This document shows, piece by piece, positions 14,413 through 21,542 of a stretch of DNA of 23,544 nt. The DNA lies in NCBI GenBank assembly GCA_039934635.1, contig JBDTLT010000069.1, forward strand, positions 1 through 23,544, in the 5' to 3' direction. The notes below the pieces were generated by a model. It saw only the letters and a program-made list of their open reading frames with translations. It searched no databases and had not been told where the DNA came from. The translations under genes and the position numbers were made by a program. Position 1 is the stretch's first letter. The number at the start of each line of letters is the position of its first letter. The stretch comes from DATLFA01 sp039934635. Lineage in GTDB: Bacteria > Actinomycetota > Acidimicrobiia > Acidimicrobiales > WLNW01.

Positions 14413-15578
14413 CAGTCGATGGCGTACAGCTTGGCCGCGGTGTCGTGCAGCACCTTGCGCGCCGTGACGTCGTCGAGGCGGCCGAGCGTGCGCTCCGCGT
14501 AGACCCGCGGGTGCTGCGCCGGTGTCAGCGGACCCGGGTGCTGGCACGTGGGATGCGGGTAGTCGGTCTCGTAGAGGATGTTGTCGGGCAATTGCTCGAT
14601 CGCGAACAACGCGCTCGCTTCTTCGAACCAGAAACACCCGTAGATCTGGCGCCGGAAGTACTCGGAGGGCAACAGGTCGTATTCAGGGTGCTCGACGTCG
14701 ATGCCACCGTTGCGCCACTGCCAGTCGAAGGCTTCCAGCGCGCCGGGTAGCCAGCCCACGCCGGACTCGACCGACACGAAACGCAACTGCGGGAAGCGAT
14801 GGCAGATGCCGGAGAAGATCAGGTCCGCGATGCAACGCATGTTGTCCATGAACAACATCGACGACACGCGGGCGAAGTTCGCTTGAAAGCCCATGGGCCC
14901 GGGAGTCATCAGGCTGCGGCCGATGTCGCCACCGCCGATGTGGAAGCTGATCGGCACGCCGGCGTCTTGTGCCGCGGCCCAGATGCGATCCCAGTGCGGA
15001 TCGGACAATGCGGGTTGGCCGTGGTGATCGGGTTGATTGCAGAAGTTGACCGAGCGATAACCAAGCGCGACGCCGCGTTGGATCTCGGCGACCGAGCCTT
15101 CGACATCCCAGAACGGCAGCGTCATCACCGGAATGAGTCGCTGCGGATCGGCGCTGCACCAGTCGACCATGAAGTCGTTGTACGCACGGACGCATTCGGT
15201 TGCGAGGTCGACCTCGCCCAGGCGCAAGTAGGTCGCCGAGCCGAAACCGCCGACGTTGGGATAAAGGACCTCTGCGTGGATGCCTTCGCTGTCCATGAAT
15301 CGCAGCCGCTCGGTCGAGTCGTACATCGCGGGTGGGATGTCGTCGTAGGTCGCGGGCGACGCCGGGACGACGCCGTTGAAACCCGCCATGGATGTCGAAC
15401 CGGGCTTGCCGATGCGCTCGCCGTTGGACACCCAGATGTCTTCACCGCCGACTCGTTCGACGTGAGGGACATGGTCGCGATAGCGCTGCGGCACCCGATC
15501 CACGAAGACATTGGGGGGTTCGGTGATGTGCGTGTCGACGTCGATCACCTTGAAGCGGTCGAAAAGATCGCTGGCCAT
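14412..15578 (-). CDS. Amidohydrolase family protein (Amidohydro_2), coupled to the SDR
   Basis: A 388-residue TIM-barrel protein with ATG 15578 after an AGGGG site. The metal-site pattern is D13-V-D15-T-H17 (IDVDTHITEP), H213 in ISFHIGGGDIG, and D339 in LYETDYPHPTC. The C-terminal text TARKVLHDTAAKLYAID is the typical end of the family (metal-dependent hydrolases of the Amidohydro_2 type). The internal LPFWDVEGSVAEIQRG and GYRSVNFCNQPD segments are also familiar from this group. It might be a decarboxylase or hydrolase of an aromatic or cyclic acid. It shares one base with the SDR and is divergent from an acyl-CoA synthetase 105 bp away, which together look like a small organic-acid catabolic module (inference). 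Confidence 0.92.
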   Translation of the reverse strand: MASDLFDRFKVIDVDTHITEPPNVFVDRVPQRYRDHVPHVERVGGEDIWVSNGERIGKPGSTSMAGFNGVVPASPATYDDIPPAMYDSTERLRFMDSEGIHAEVLYPNVGGFGSATYLRLGEVDLATECVRAYNDFMVDWCSADPQRLIPVMTLPFWDVEGSVAEIQRGVALGYRSVNFCNQPDHHGQPALSDPHWDRIWAAAQDAGVPISFHIGGGDIGRSLMTPGPMGFQANFARVSSMLFMDNMRCIADLIFSGICHRFPQLRFVSVESGVGWLPGALEAFDWQWRNGGIDVEHPEYDLLPSEYFRRQIYGCFWFEEASALFAIEQLPDNILYETDYPHPTCQHPGPLTPAQHPRVYAERTLGRLDDVTARKVLHDTAAKLYAID

Positions 15579-15622
15579 GGTCCCCCTGACAGATTTTGCG
15601 GCACCAATTGGATGACGCCATC

Positions 15623-15628
15623 ATGCTA
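15623..15628 (-). promoter_or_regulatory. Candidate -10 element for the amidohydrolase-SDR operon
   Basis: Minus-strand TAGCAT fits TAnnnT and would start RNA near 15616, about 38 bases before ATG 15578. No -35 match was found. The opposite gene (GTG 15684) has no clear TAnnnT box in the same 105-bp gap. Confidence 0.3.
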
Positions 15629-15683
15629 CCCGGTCAGTGCTCGCAGGGTCAGTGCCAGCAAACTCCGACGTGAAGGGATACTC

Positions 15684-17270
15684 GTGCTCGAGCGCCGCTT
15701 TCTGGCTCCCCATGCCGTTGCGCACTGGGCCGGCGTGACGCCGTCGGCGATCGCCACGCAACACGTCGACGGGCGATCGCTCACCTACGCCGCGCTCCAC
15801 GATTCCGCATTGCAATGGGCCGCGGCCTTCATGCAACTCGGCATCACACAAGGCACCCATGTCGCGACAATGCTGCCGATCGGCTTCGATTCGCAATTGG
15901 CGATGCTCGGCCTGGGATGGTTGCGAGCCATCGACGTACCGATCAACGTCGGGTATCGCGGCCGCCTGCTCCACTACGCGTTGGACCACGCCGACGTCAC
16001 GACACTCGTCGTCGCCACGGAGTACGTCGAGCGGATCCTCGAGATCGCCGACCAACTGCCGGCACTCCACACGGTGATCATCATCGACGGGGAGGCAACG
16101 TCCATCGGTGCCCGGCGCGTCGTGGGACGCGATGCCCTTTTGAATGGTGTATCCGCCGCGCCCGACCTACCCGGGCCCCAATATCGAGATCTCGCGTCGC
16201 TGTTGTTCACCTCGGGCACCACCGGACCGTCCAAAGCGGTGATCGTGCCGTGGGCGCTCGTCTATCAGTTCTGGTCGTTCGTTCCCGACGACGCGCTCGC
16301 GCCGGGCGACGCGCTCTTCTTGCCGTTTCCCCTCTTTCACAACTCCGGACGATCAGGCTTCAACTACGCGCTCACGCGCGGCGCACGCCTCGTGTTTCGC
16401 GAACGGTTCAGCGCGACGACCTTCTGGGACGACGTGCGCGCCACCAATGCGACGGTCGCGGGTCTCGTGGGTCCGCTCACGTCGTTGTTGTACTCGGCTC
16501 CCCCGCGCGACGACGATGCCGACAATCCGCTCCAGTCAGTCGTCGTCGGGCCCATGATCCCCGAGATGGTCGACTTCGAACGCCGCTTCGGGGTGCGGGC
16601 CTGCACCTCCTACGGCCAGACCGAAGTCGGTTGCCCTGTCGCCACGAGTTGGGATCACGGCCCGTGGGCGAACTGCGGTCGGCCGCGTCTCGACTATCCG
16701 TGGCACGAAGTGCGCATCGTCGACGACAACGACGAACCGGTCGATACCGGCGTGGTCGGTGAGATGGTGGTTCGCTGCCGCGAGCCGTGGGCCCTCAACG
16801 TCGGCTACTACAAGGCGGCCGAGCAGACCGTCGAAGCGTGGCGCAATGGCTGGTTCCACACGGGAGATGCCATGCGCTGCGACGAAGACGGTTGGTACTA
16901 CTTCGTCGACCGTCTGCGCGACAGCATCCGTCGGCGGGGCGAAAACATTTCGAGCTTCGAGATCGAGAACATCGTCGGTGAACATCCGGCCATCGTCGAG
17001 TGTGCCGCCATCGGGGTACGTACTCAGCACGGCGACGACGACGTCTTGATCGCCTTGATCGTGCACGACCGAGCCGCATTCGAACCCGGCGATTTGATGA
17101 CCTATCTCGCACCGCGCCTGCCCAAGTTCATGCTGCCGCGCTATGTCGAGGTCTTCGACGACTTTCCCCGCAACGAGACCTCGATGCGCGTGCGCAAACA
17201 CGAATTGCGGGCGCGGGGCGTCACCGAGCACGCGTGGGATCGTGAGGCGGTCACCGGCGAATCCCGGTGA
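15684..17270 (+). CDS. AMP-dependent acyl-CoA synthetase (CaiC-like), A10 lysine replaced
   Basis: A 528-residue ANL-superfamily ligase. The start is GTG 15684 with AAGGGA five bases upstream; the same frame stays open far upstream, but that stretch is antisense to the amidohydrolase. Motifs: P-loop LLFTSGTTGPSKAV (about 173-186), TSYGQTEVG (about 309), GWFHTGD (about 390), and the hinge RLRDSIRRRGENISSFEIE (about 410-428), the last close to carnitine/crotonobetaine-CoA ligases. The A10 motif, normally PRxxxGK, reads FPRNETSMRVRK, putting Met501 where the adenylation lysine is expected; the following RK is kept. It may thus be slow in adenylation or use another residue. It would activate an organic acid as its CoA thioester. 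Its end overlaps the convergent PLP gene by 20 bp. Confidence 0.9.
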   Translation: MLERRFLAPHAVAHWAGVTPSAIATQHVDGRSLTYAALHDSALQWAAAFMQLGITQGTHVATMLPIGFDSQLAMLGLGWLRAIDVPINVGYRGRLLHYALDHADVTTLVVATEYVERILEIADQLPALHTVIIIDGEATSIGARRVVGRDALLNGVSAAPDLPGPQYRDLASLLFTSGTTGPSKAVIVPWALVYQFWSFVPDDALAPGDALFLPFPLFHNSGRSGFNYALTRGARLVFRERFSATTFWDDVRATNATVAGLVGPLTSLLYSAPPRDDDADNPLQSVVVGPMIPEMVDFERRFGVRACTSYGQTEVGCPVATSWDHGPWANCGRPRLDYPWHEVRIVDDNDEPVDTGVVGEMVVRCREPWALNVGYYKAAEQTVEAWRNGWFHTGDAMRCDEDGWYYFVDRLRDSIRRRGENISSFEIENIVGEHPAIVECAAIGVRTQHGDDDVLIALIVHDRAAFEPGDLMTYLAPRLPKFMLPRYVEVFDDFPRNETSMRVRKHELRARGVTEHAWDREAVTGESR

Positions 17271-18438
17271 ACAGGACCGCGATCGCCTTGTCGTCGCGCG
17301 GCGCCCGAGTCGCCGCATCGAAGTGCAGCAGGCCCGCGAGACCCGCAGTGCCCGTGTGATCCGCGTCGATCCCGGTGTGCCGACGGGCCAGATCGTTGGC
17401 CCAGATCAATTCGTCCTCGTTGACCGTGACCGGTGAACCGCCAGACCGCAGCATGGCTTCGACGACGCCGAGCCAGTCGTAGGTGACATCGTCGACGATG
17501 CCGTGCGCGATGCTGCGCGGTGTGGCTTCCCATGGCCACATCAACTCGTCGGCATGCGCCCGCGCGACGGCCATCCATTCGTCGACGCTCGCCATGACGG
17601 CCTCCGCGCCCATCCGCTCCCGCAACAGCCGCCACGCCCGCACGAGCGGGGCCGCCCCTTCGGTCTGTACCGCGTGCAAGCACGGCAATGCGTCGAGCCA
17701 CCCCATGCGCACCGCATCGACCATGCCGAGTGCGCACGCCGATGCCAGTGCTCCCCCACCGACTTGCACGAGGATGCGGTCGAGGTGCACTCGGCCACGG
17801 TGCGCATCGCAGAGTTGCTCGGCGAGTTCGAGGGCGATGGTGCGCCCACCGTCGATGGTGCCCGGCGCGTCGGTTCCCTGACAGCTGAACGGCCGCGCCC
17901 CCGCGTCGACCGCCGCCCGGAAACGGCGGTAGCACGGATCGCCGCGCTCGCCCGCCACGCGCGGGCATTCGACGGTCGTCGCCCCGAGGGCAGTGAGGCG
18001 GGCCACCACTGCCGGCGCAGCGTCGGACGGGATGAAGACCCGCAGTGGCCGTTCGACCGCGCGGGCCACCACCGCGGCTGCCAGCGCCGCATTGCCGCAC
18101 GAGGCGATTGCCAGTTCACGGTGCCGATCACCATCATCATCGGCAAGGGCATAGTGCAACATCAGGCCGAAAAGGTGGCGTCCCTTGTGCGACCCCGCGA
18201 CGTTGTGGGTGTCGTCCTTGACCCAGAGTCGCGCACTCGCCAGCCCGATCGCCGCGCCGAGCGCCGGCTCTTTCGTCAGCGGCGTGACGACGAATCCGTG
18301 ACCCTCGACCCCGGCGACCGCGTCATCGAGCCGTTCGACCAAGGCAACGAAGTCGCTGTCGGACCAACCGCGCCCGCGAGCAGCGCGGTACGAATCGAGC
18401 ATGGTGCGATAGCGGACGAATGGATTGCCCGCGATCAC
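17251..18438 (-). CDS. Fold-type II PLP-dependent enzyme (threonine-synthase / ammonia-lyase-like)
   Basis: A 395-residue protein. I choose GTG 18438 as start because it overlaps the upstream stop in the classical four-base GTGA arrangement; the frame is open to 18621 but inside the neighbour. The Schiff-base lysine is K85 in NVAGSHKGRHLFG. The phosphate-side loop SCGNAALAAAVVA lies near 113-125 and the Gly-rich QVGGGALASACALG near 226. Members of this fold include threonine synthase, diaminopropionate ammonia-lyase, cysteate synthase and serine/threonine dehydratases. The closest text feel is threonine synthase or diaminopropionate ammonia-lyase, but the reaction is unassigned. It is the third gene of a compact operon with a second PLP enzyme and a phosphoribosyltransferase. 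Confidence 0.88.
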   Translation of the reverse strand: MIAGNPFVRYRTMLDSYRAARGRGWSDSDFVALVERLDDAVAGVEGHGFVVTPLTKEPALGAAIGLASARLWVKDDTHNVAGSHKGRHLFGLMLHYALADDDGDRHRELAIASCGNAALAAAVVARAVERPLRVFIPSDAAPAVVARLTALGATTVECPRVAGERGDPCYRRFRAAVDAGARPFSCQGTDAPGTIDGGRTIALELAEQLCDAHRGRVHLDRILVQVGGGALASACALGMVDAVRMGWLDALPCLHAVQTEGAAPLVRAWRLLRERMGAEAVMASVDEWMAVARAHADELMWPWEATPRSIAHGIVDDVTYDWLGVVEAMLRSGGSPVTVNEDELIWANDLARRHTGIDADHTGTAGLAGLLHFDAATRAPRDDKAIAVLFTGIRR

Positions 18439-19949
18439 GATAAGCCGGTGCGGGCGTTGAACTCGCCGATCGCGTCGTCCCACGCCGGCACGAACGAGCG
18501 GATCGACCGCCAAAACGATTGATCGCGGCGGGCGTCGAAGTCGGAGAGCGACACACCCTGCTGCTCGACCCACGTGTAGTAGCCGAGGTTGAAGATGCGA
18601 CGTCGGTCGGTGTCCGTGCAATCGATCATGTGCTCGGTGCTGATCGACCCGAGGTGCTCGGTGAACACTCGGCCCGCCGCGCGGTCGTCGAAGTCACCGC
18701 CGAAGTCTCGGCCGAGCGTTCGGACACGTTCGCTGTCGTAGAGCGCCGACCCGTCTGTCGCGACCGTGACGATGACATCGTCGCGGCCGAAACCACGCAA
18801 TTTGGCCAGCTTGATCGCGGCGATCGCGTTGCAGATCGACGACAGACCCAGATGCACCAGCGCCGTGACGAGCGCGGCATCGATGCCCACTGTCTCTGCG
18901 AGGTGACGGCGACCAGCCGGCGTGTTGAACAGCACGTCGAGTTGGTCGGTCGAGCGGTCGCTGACGCCGACGATCACATCGGTGTTCATCACGTTGTGGA
19001 TCAGGGGGATGTGTTTGTCGCCGATGCCTTGGATGTTGTGCTCGCCGTAGCCGTTTTCGAGCATCGTCGGGCACTCGAGCGCCTCAACCGCGGCGATGAG
19101 CGACCCGTGCTGGTCCTTCAGGTAGTCGCCCGCCGCAAGGGTCCCGGCGGAGCCCGAGGCGGATACGAACGCGGCCAGTCTCGTGCGAGAGTGCCCGTCG
19201 CGGACATGCTCGAAGACTCGCTCGAGGGCCGGCCCTGTCACGTTGTAGTGACCGAGGTAGTTGCCGAACTCGCAGAACTGATTGAGGATCACGTTGCGGT
19301 CGTCGGTGCGCAACCGCGCGCACTCGTCGTAGATCTCTTTGACGTTCGATTCGGTGCCCGGTGTGCGGATCACATCGTCGCGTTCTTCGATCCACCGATC
19401 GAGCCATTCGAAGCGTTCCTGGCTCATGCCGGCAGGCAGTACCGCAACGCCACGACATCCCATGATGCGACTGATCGCCACGCCGCCACGTGCGTAGTTG
19501 CCCGTCGATGGCCACACCGCTCTGTGTCGCGTCGGGTCGAAGCGGCCGGTGACGATGCGCGGCACGAGGCACGAGTAGGCCGCAAGCACCTTGTGCGCAG
19601 TGATCATGGGGAAACGGTTGCCGAATGCCAGCACGATGCGAGCCTCGACACCGGTGAGGGCCGGAGGCAGTTCGATGTGCTCTGGTACGTCGACCATCGA
19701 GCCGTCGAGCGAGTTGTGCCAATGCACGCGAAACAAGTTGCGGGCATCGGGTGCCTGCGCATCGACGCCGGGTAACGCCGCCTTGATCTCGCGAGGGAGG
19801 GTGCGCGGGTCAGCAAGTTGCGCGAACGTCGGCAACGCGACGCGTAGGTCACGGCAACGCTCGACTGCCTGGTCGTATGCTGACTTATCGGCGAGATCGA
19901 GCGCGAGCCCCAGACTGGCCGCGGCGTCGAGCGAAGTGGCTTGCGGCAT
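18435..19949 (-). CDS. Long fold-type II PLP-dependent enzyme (cysteine-synthase-like superfamily)
   Basis: A 504-residue protein; ATG 19949 (MPQATSLDAAASLGL) is taken as start, 8 bp after the phosphoribosyltransferase stop. The frame is open upstream to 20126 but lies inside that gene. A probable Schiff-base lysine is K120 in ITAHKVLAAY. About 27 residues on comes the substrate or phosphate loop WPSTGNYARGGVAIS (near 145-160), and then the Gly-rich SASGSAGTLAAGDYL (near 262-276). This spacing is normal for fold-type II. It is longer than typical cysteine synthases (about 310) because of N- and C-terminal additions, with no CBS pair visible. I know similar long proteins only as unassigned PLP-dependent enzymes. 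It overlaps the following PLP gene by 4 bp, so the two may form a heteromer or catalyse successive steps (inference). Confidence 0.88.
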   Translation of the reverse strand: MPQATSLDAAASLGLALDLADKSAYDQAVERCRDLRVALPTFAQLADPRTLPREIKAALPGVDAQAPDARNLFRVHWHNSLDGSMVDVPEHIELPPALTGVEARIVLAFGNRFPMITAHKVLAAYSCLVPRIVTGRFDPTRHRAVWPSTGNYARGGVAISRIMGCRGVAVLPAGMSQERFEWLDRWIEERDDVIRTPGTESNVKEIYDECARLRTDDRNVILNQFCEFGNYLGHYNVTGPALERVFEHVRDGHSRTRLAAFVSASGSAGTLAAGDYLKDQHGSLIAAVEALECPTMLENGYGEHNIQGIGDKHIPLIHNVMNTDVIVGVSDRSTDQLDVLFNTPAGRRHLAETVGIDAALVTALVHLGLSSICNAIAAIKLAKLRGFGRDDVIVTVATDGSALYDSERVRTLGRDFGGDFDDRAAGRVFTEHLGSISTEHMIDCTDTDRRRIFNLGYYTWVEQQGVSLSDFDARRDQSFWRSIRSFVPAWDDAIGEFNARTGLS

Positions 19950-19957
19950 GGCTGCGC

Positions 19958-20497
19958 CTACGCGTCGAGCACGACGCGTGCGCCGAGTCGAGCGATCGGC
20001 GGCTGATCGGACCAAGGAAAGTTGATCCAGCGATCGGTGTGTTTCCACACGTATTCGCAATTCACGAGCGACGTCGGTTTTTGGTAGAGCACGGCGCAGC
20101 GAGTCTCCGCGACCTTGCCCTGGCAAAAGTCGCGGACGAGTTCGAGCGTCTTACCGGTATCCGCGACGTCGTCGGCGATCAAGATGCGCTTGTCGGTCAT
20201 ATCGACGAGGTTGAGATACGGCGGCAACATGATCGGGACGTCGAGGCGCTCATCGACGCCCGTGTAGAACTCGACGTTCATCACGTAGATGTTCTTGACT
20301 GCCAACGCGTAGCCCAGCGAGCCGGCAGCAAACAGGCCGCCGCGGGCGATCGCGAGGATCAGGTCTGCCGCGTAACCATCATCGGCGACGAGCTGCGCCA
20401 ACTCTCGGATGGCGACGCCATAGCGCGTCCAATCGAGCGTCTCGCGCTCGCCGCCTTCGGGCTCACCCACGATTTGCTCCCACTGTTTGCTCCTCAT
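19958..20497 (-). CDS. Phosphoribosyltransferase (type I PRT fold, Gpt/Hpt-like)
   Basis: A 179-residue type I PRTase. The PRPP motif is ILIADDVADTGKTLE (about 101-115), an acidic pair plus DTGKT. The earlier LILAIARGGLFAAG is the PPi-loop region of xanthine/guanine-type enzymes. The C-terminal VWKHTDRWINFPW segment (W-x-x-F-P-W) is typical of bacterial Gpt-like proteins. I keep ATG 20497, which is 13 bases from a GGAGG. An alternative is GTG 20470 with GGGAG six bases upstream, which would give 170 residues and still a complete domain. It would transfer ribose-5-phosphate to a purine-like base or act in regulation. It heads an operon with two PLP enzymes, an unusual setting for purine salvage. 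Confidence 0.92.
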   Translation of the reverse strand: MRSKQWEQIVGEPEGGERETLDWTRYGVAIRELAQLVADDGYAADLILAIARGGLFAAGSLGYALAVKNIYVMNVEFYTGVDERLDVPIMLPPYLNLVDMTDKRILIADDVADTGKTLELVRDFCQGKVAETRCAVLYQKPTSLVNCEYVWKHTDRWINFPWSDQPPIARLGARVVLDA

Positions 20498-20523
20498 GCA
20501 TCGCGCTGGGCCTCCGCGCGGCG

Positions 20524-20533
20524 ACGCTAGCCT
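20524..20533. promoter_or_regulatory. Candidate back-to-back -10 elements sharing GCTAGC
   Basis: Around GCTAGC (20526-20531), the plus strand reads TAGCCT (20528-20533) and the minus strand TAGCGT (20529-20524). Both obey TAnnnT. The minus one would start RNA just before the GGAGG of the phosphoribosyltransferase gene. The plus one sits 8 bases before a GTG that opens a 28-codon frame. No -35 boxes are evident. Confidence 0.35.
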
Positions 20534-20541
20534 GCGACATC

Positions 20542-20628
20542 GTGTCGAATCTCAGTCGCCGCCAGTTCCTCGGTCACCGTGCCGCGTTCGGCGAGACCTA
20601 CAACGATGGCCTCGATCTGCTGAGGTAG
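20542..20628 (+). CDS. Possible leaderless 28-residue peptide upstream of the lipoprotein
   Basis: A GTG at 20542 opens 28 codons (VSNLSRRQFLGHRAAF followed by GETYNDGLDLLR) ending at TAG 20626-20628. It has no ribosome site but follows a TAGCCT box by 8 bases, as leaderless actinobacterial genes do. The SRRQFLG text resembles a twin-arginine motif, but no hydrophobic core follows. The stop overlaps the ribosome site of the next gene (GAGGTAG), which would allow coupling. It could also be a chance frame or a worn gene start. Confidence 0.3.
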   Translation: MSNLSRRQFLGHRAAFGETYNDGLDLLR

Positions 20629-20633
20629 CGCCC

Positions 20634-21359
20634 ATGACCCTTGCCCCCGGCGCTCGTCCCGCCGTCGGCATCACGATCACTGCTCGCCGTGCGTTGGCCG
20701 CGCTCGCGGCGGTGCTGCTCGTAGGCGCGTGCAGCAAATCCGATGCCAACACGCAGTTCGACCCGCTCGACATCGGCGGCAGCCCGACCACTGCGGCCAG
20801 TGCGCCGACCACGCTGCCCGAACGACCACAGGCGACGTGGACCGAGCGCCGCTTCTCCGAACCCGCGGCCAACGGCGCGACACGAACTTGTGTGGAAGTG
20901 ACCGTGCGCGCGACCACCGCCTCCGCCTGTCTCGGCCTCTCGGGTGTGTCCTCATGGACCGTCGACGGGCAACACTTCGTGTTCTCCCGCGGCGACGTGT
21001 CACTCACCGACGGATCGACCATTCGTGCCGGAGCGGACGACATCGCACTCGGTGTCCTCCCCCGCGGCGCGTTGCCGTCGGCCGACGCGTCGACCGACTG
21101 CGATCGTCACGCCATCGCGGCCGCAGTCGCCGCGCACTACCCCGATTCGGCGCCCGCGTGGGTCCCGGCGCGCTGCGCCGACGACCAGCTGGCGGCGGCC
21201 GAAGTGATGCTCGATGACCGCAGCGCCGTCATCGCGTTGATCGAACGGAGCCGGGCCGGCGGATGGGACGTGATCGCCACGTTCCGCGCTCCGGTGCGCT
21301 GCGCGCTGCTCGACACGGCATCGCGGGTCAAGTGCAAGCTCCTCCACTACGACGATTGA
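20634..21359 (+). CDS. Lipoprotein of unknown function with six mature-part cysteines
   Basis: A 241-residue protein starting at ATG 20634, with GAGGTAG upstream. Frame upstream of this is open but carries no better start. A hydrophobic signal (ITARRALAALAAVLLVGAC33) ends in a lipobox-like VGAC, after which a Thr/Pro/Ala-rich spacer begins. The body has no motif I recognise. Six further cysteines (RTCVEV, SACLG, TDCDRH, ARCADD, VRCALL, VKCKLL) in an exported protein suggest up to three disulfides. A single HAIAAAVAAHY stretch is helical. It is divergent from the phosphoribosyltransferase operon and followed by a hairpin, so it stands alone. It may be an envelope protein of actinobacteria; nothing more can be said. 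Confidence 0.8.
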   Translation: MTLAPGARPAVGITITARRALAALAAVLLVGACSKSDANTQFDPLDIGGSPTTAASAPTTLPERPQATWTERRFSEPAANGATRTCVEVTVRATTASACLGLSGVSSWTVDGQHFVFSRGDVSLTDGSTIRAGADDIALGVLPRGALPSADASTDCDRHAIAAAVAAHYPDSAPAWVPARCADDQLAAAEVMLDDRSAVIALIERSRAGGWDVIATFRAPVRCALLDTASRVKCKLLHYDD

Positions 21360-21409
21360 CGGCCCTTGTGCAGTTGGGCTGGGGAAGACGGGGCGCGTGG
21401 GGGAAAAGG

Positions 21410-21427
21410 GGGCGGAGTTGACCGCCC
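21410..21427 (+). terminator. Weak hairpin after the lipoprotein gene
   Basis: GGGCGG (21410-21415) and CCGCCC (21422-21427) flank a 6-base loop, 50 bp after the stop. No U-tract follows. A U-less terminator is possible. Confidence 0.35.
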
Positions 21428-21434
21428 GGATCGA

Positions 21435-21478
21435 CTTCACAGTGTTGTTCACGTGCGTTCATAGAGCGTTCACACCGG
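21435..21478 (+). promoter_or_regulatory. PHO-box-like direct repeat array upstream of the ABC importer
   Basis: Four hexamers follow one another at helical-turn spacing: CTTCAC (21435), GTTCAC (21447), GTTCAT (21457) and GTTCAC (21468), with steps of 12, 10 and 11 bases. Streptomyces PhoP and mycobacterial RegX3 bind tandem 11-base units beginning GTTCAC/T. The array ends just upstream of the expected -35 position for the -10-like TAATTT at 21505, where an activator would sit. Confidence 0.5.
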
Positions 21479-21504
21479 CGTCGTATTCGTCATCGCTCGC
21501 GCGC

Positions 21505-21510
21505 TAATTT
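21505..21510 (+). promoter_or_regulatory. Candidate -10 element for the NMT1/THI5-type importer operon
   Basis: TAATTT fits TAnnnT and is the AT-richest hexamer in the gap. It would start RNA near 21517, 10-15 bases before the GGAGGG site that serves ATG 21543. The -35 region lacks TTG, as expected when an activator is used. Confidence 0.4.
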
Positions 21511-21542
21511 GTGCGCGCCGACGGACCTTGGAGGGCTACGTA

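Noticed and set aside
14799..15683. An upstream in-frame extension of the acyl-CoA synthetase
   Set aside because: It is antisense to the third amidohydrolase, and a good start with AAGGGA lies at 15684, where family similarity begins.
21360..21542. A possible TPP or FMN riboswitch before the NMT1/THI5-type gene
   Set aside because: No CTGAGA/ACCTGA or RFN-like conserved blocks are visible; only a hairpin, the PHO-box-like array and a -10 box.
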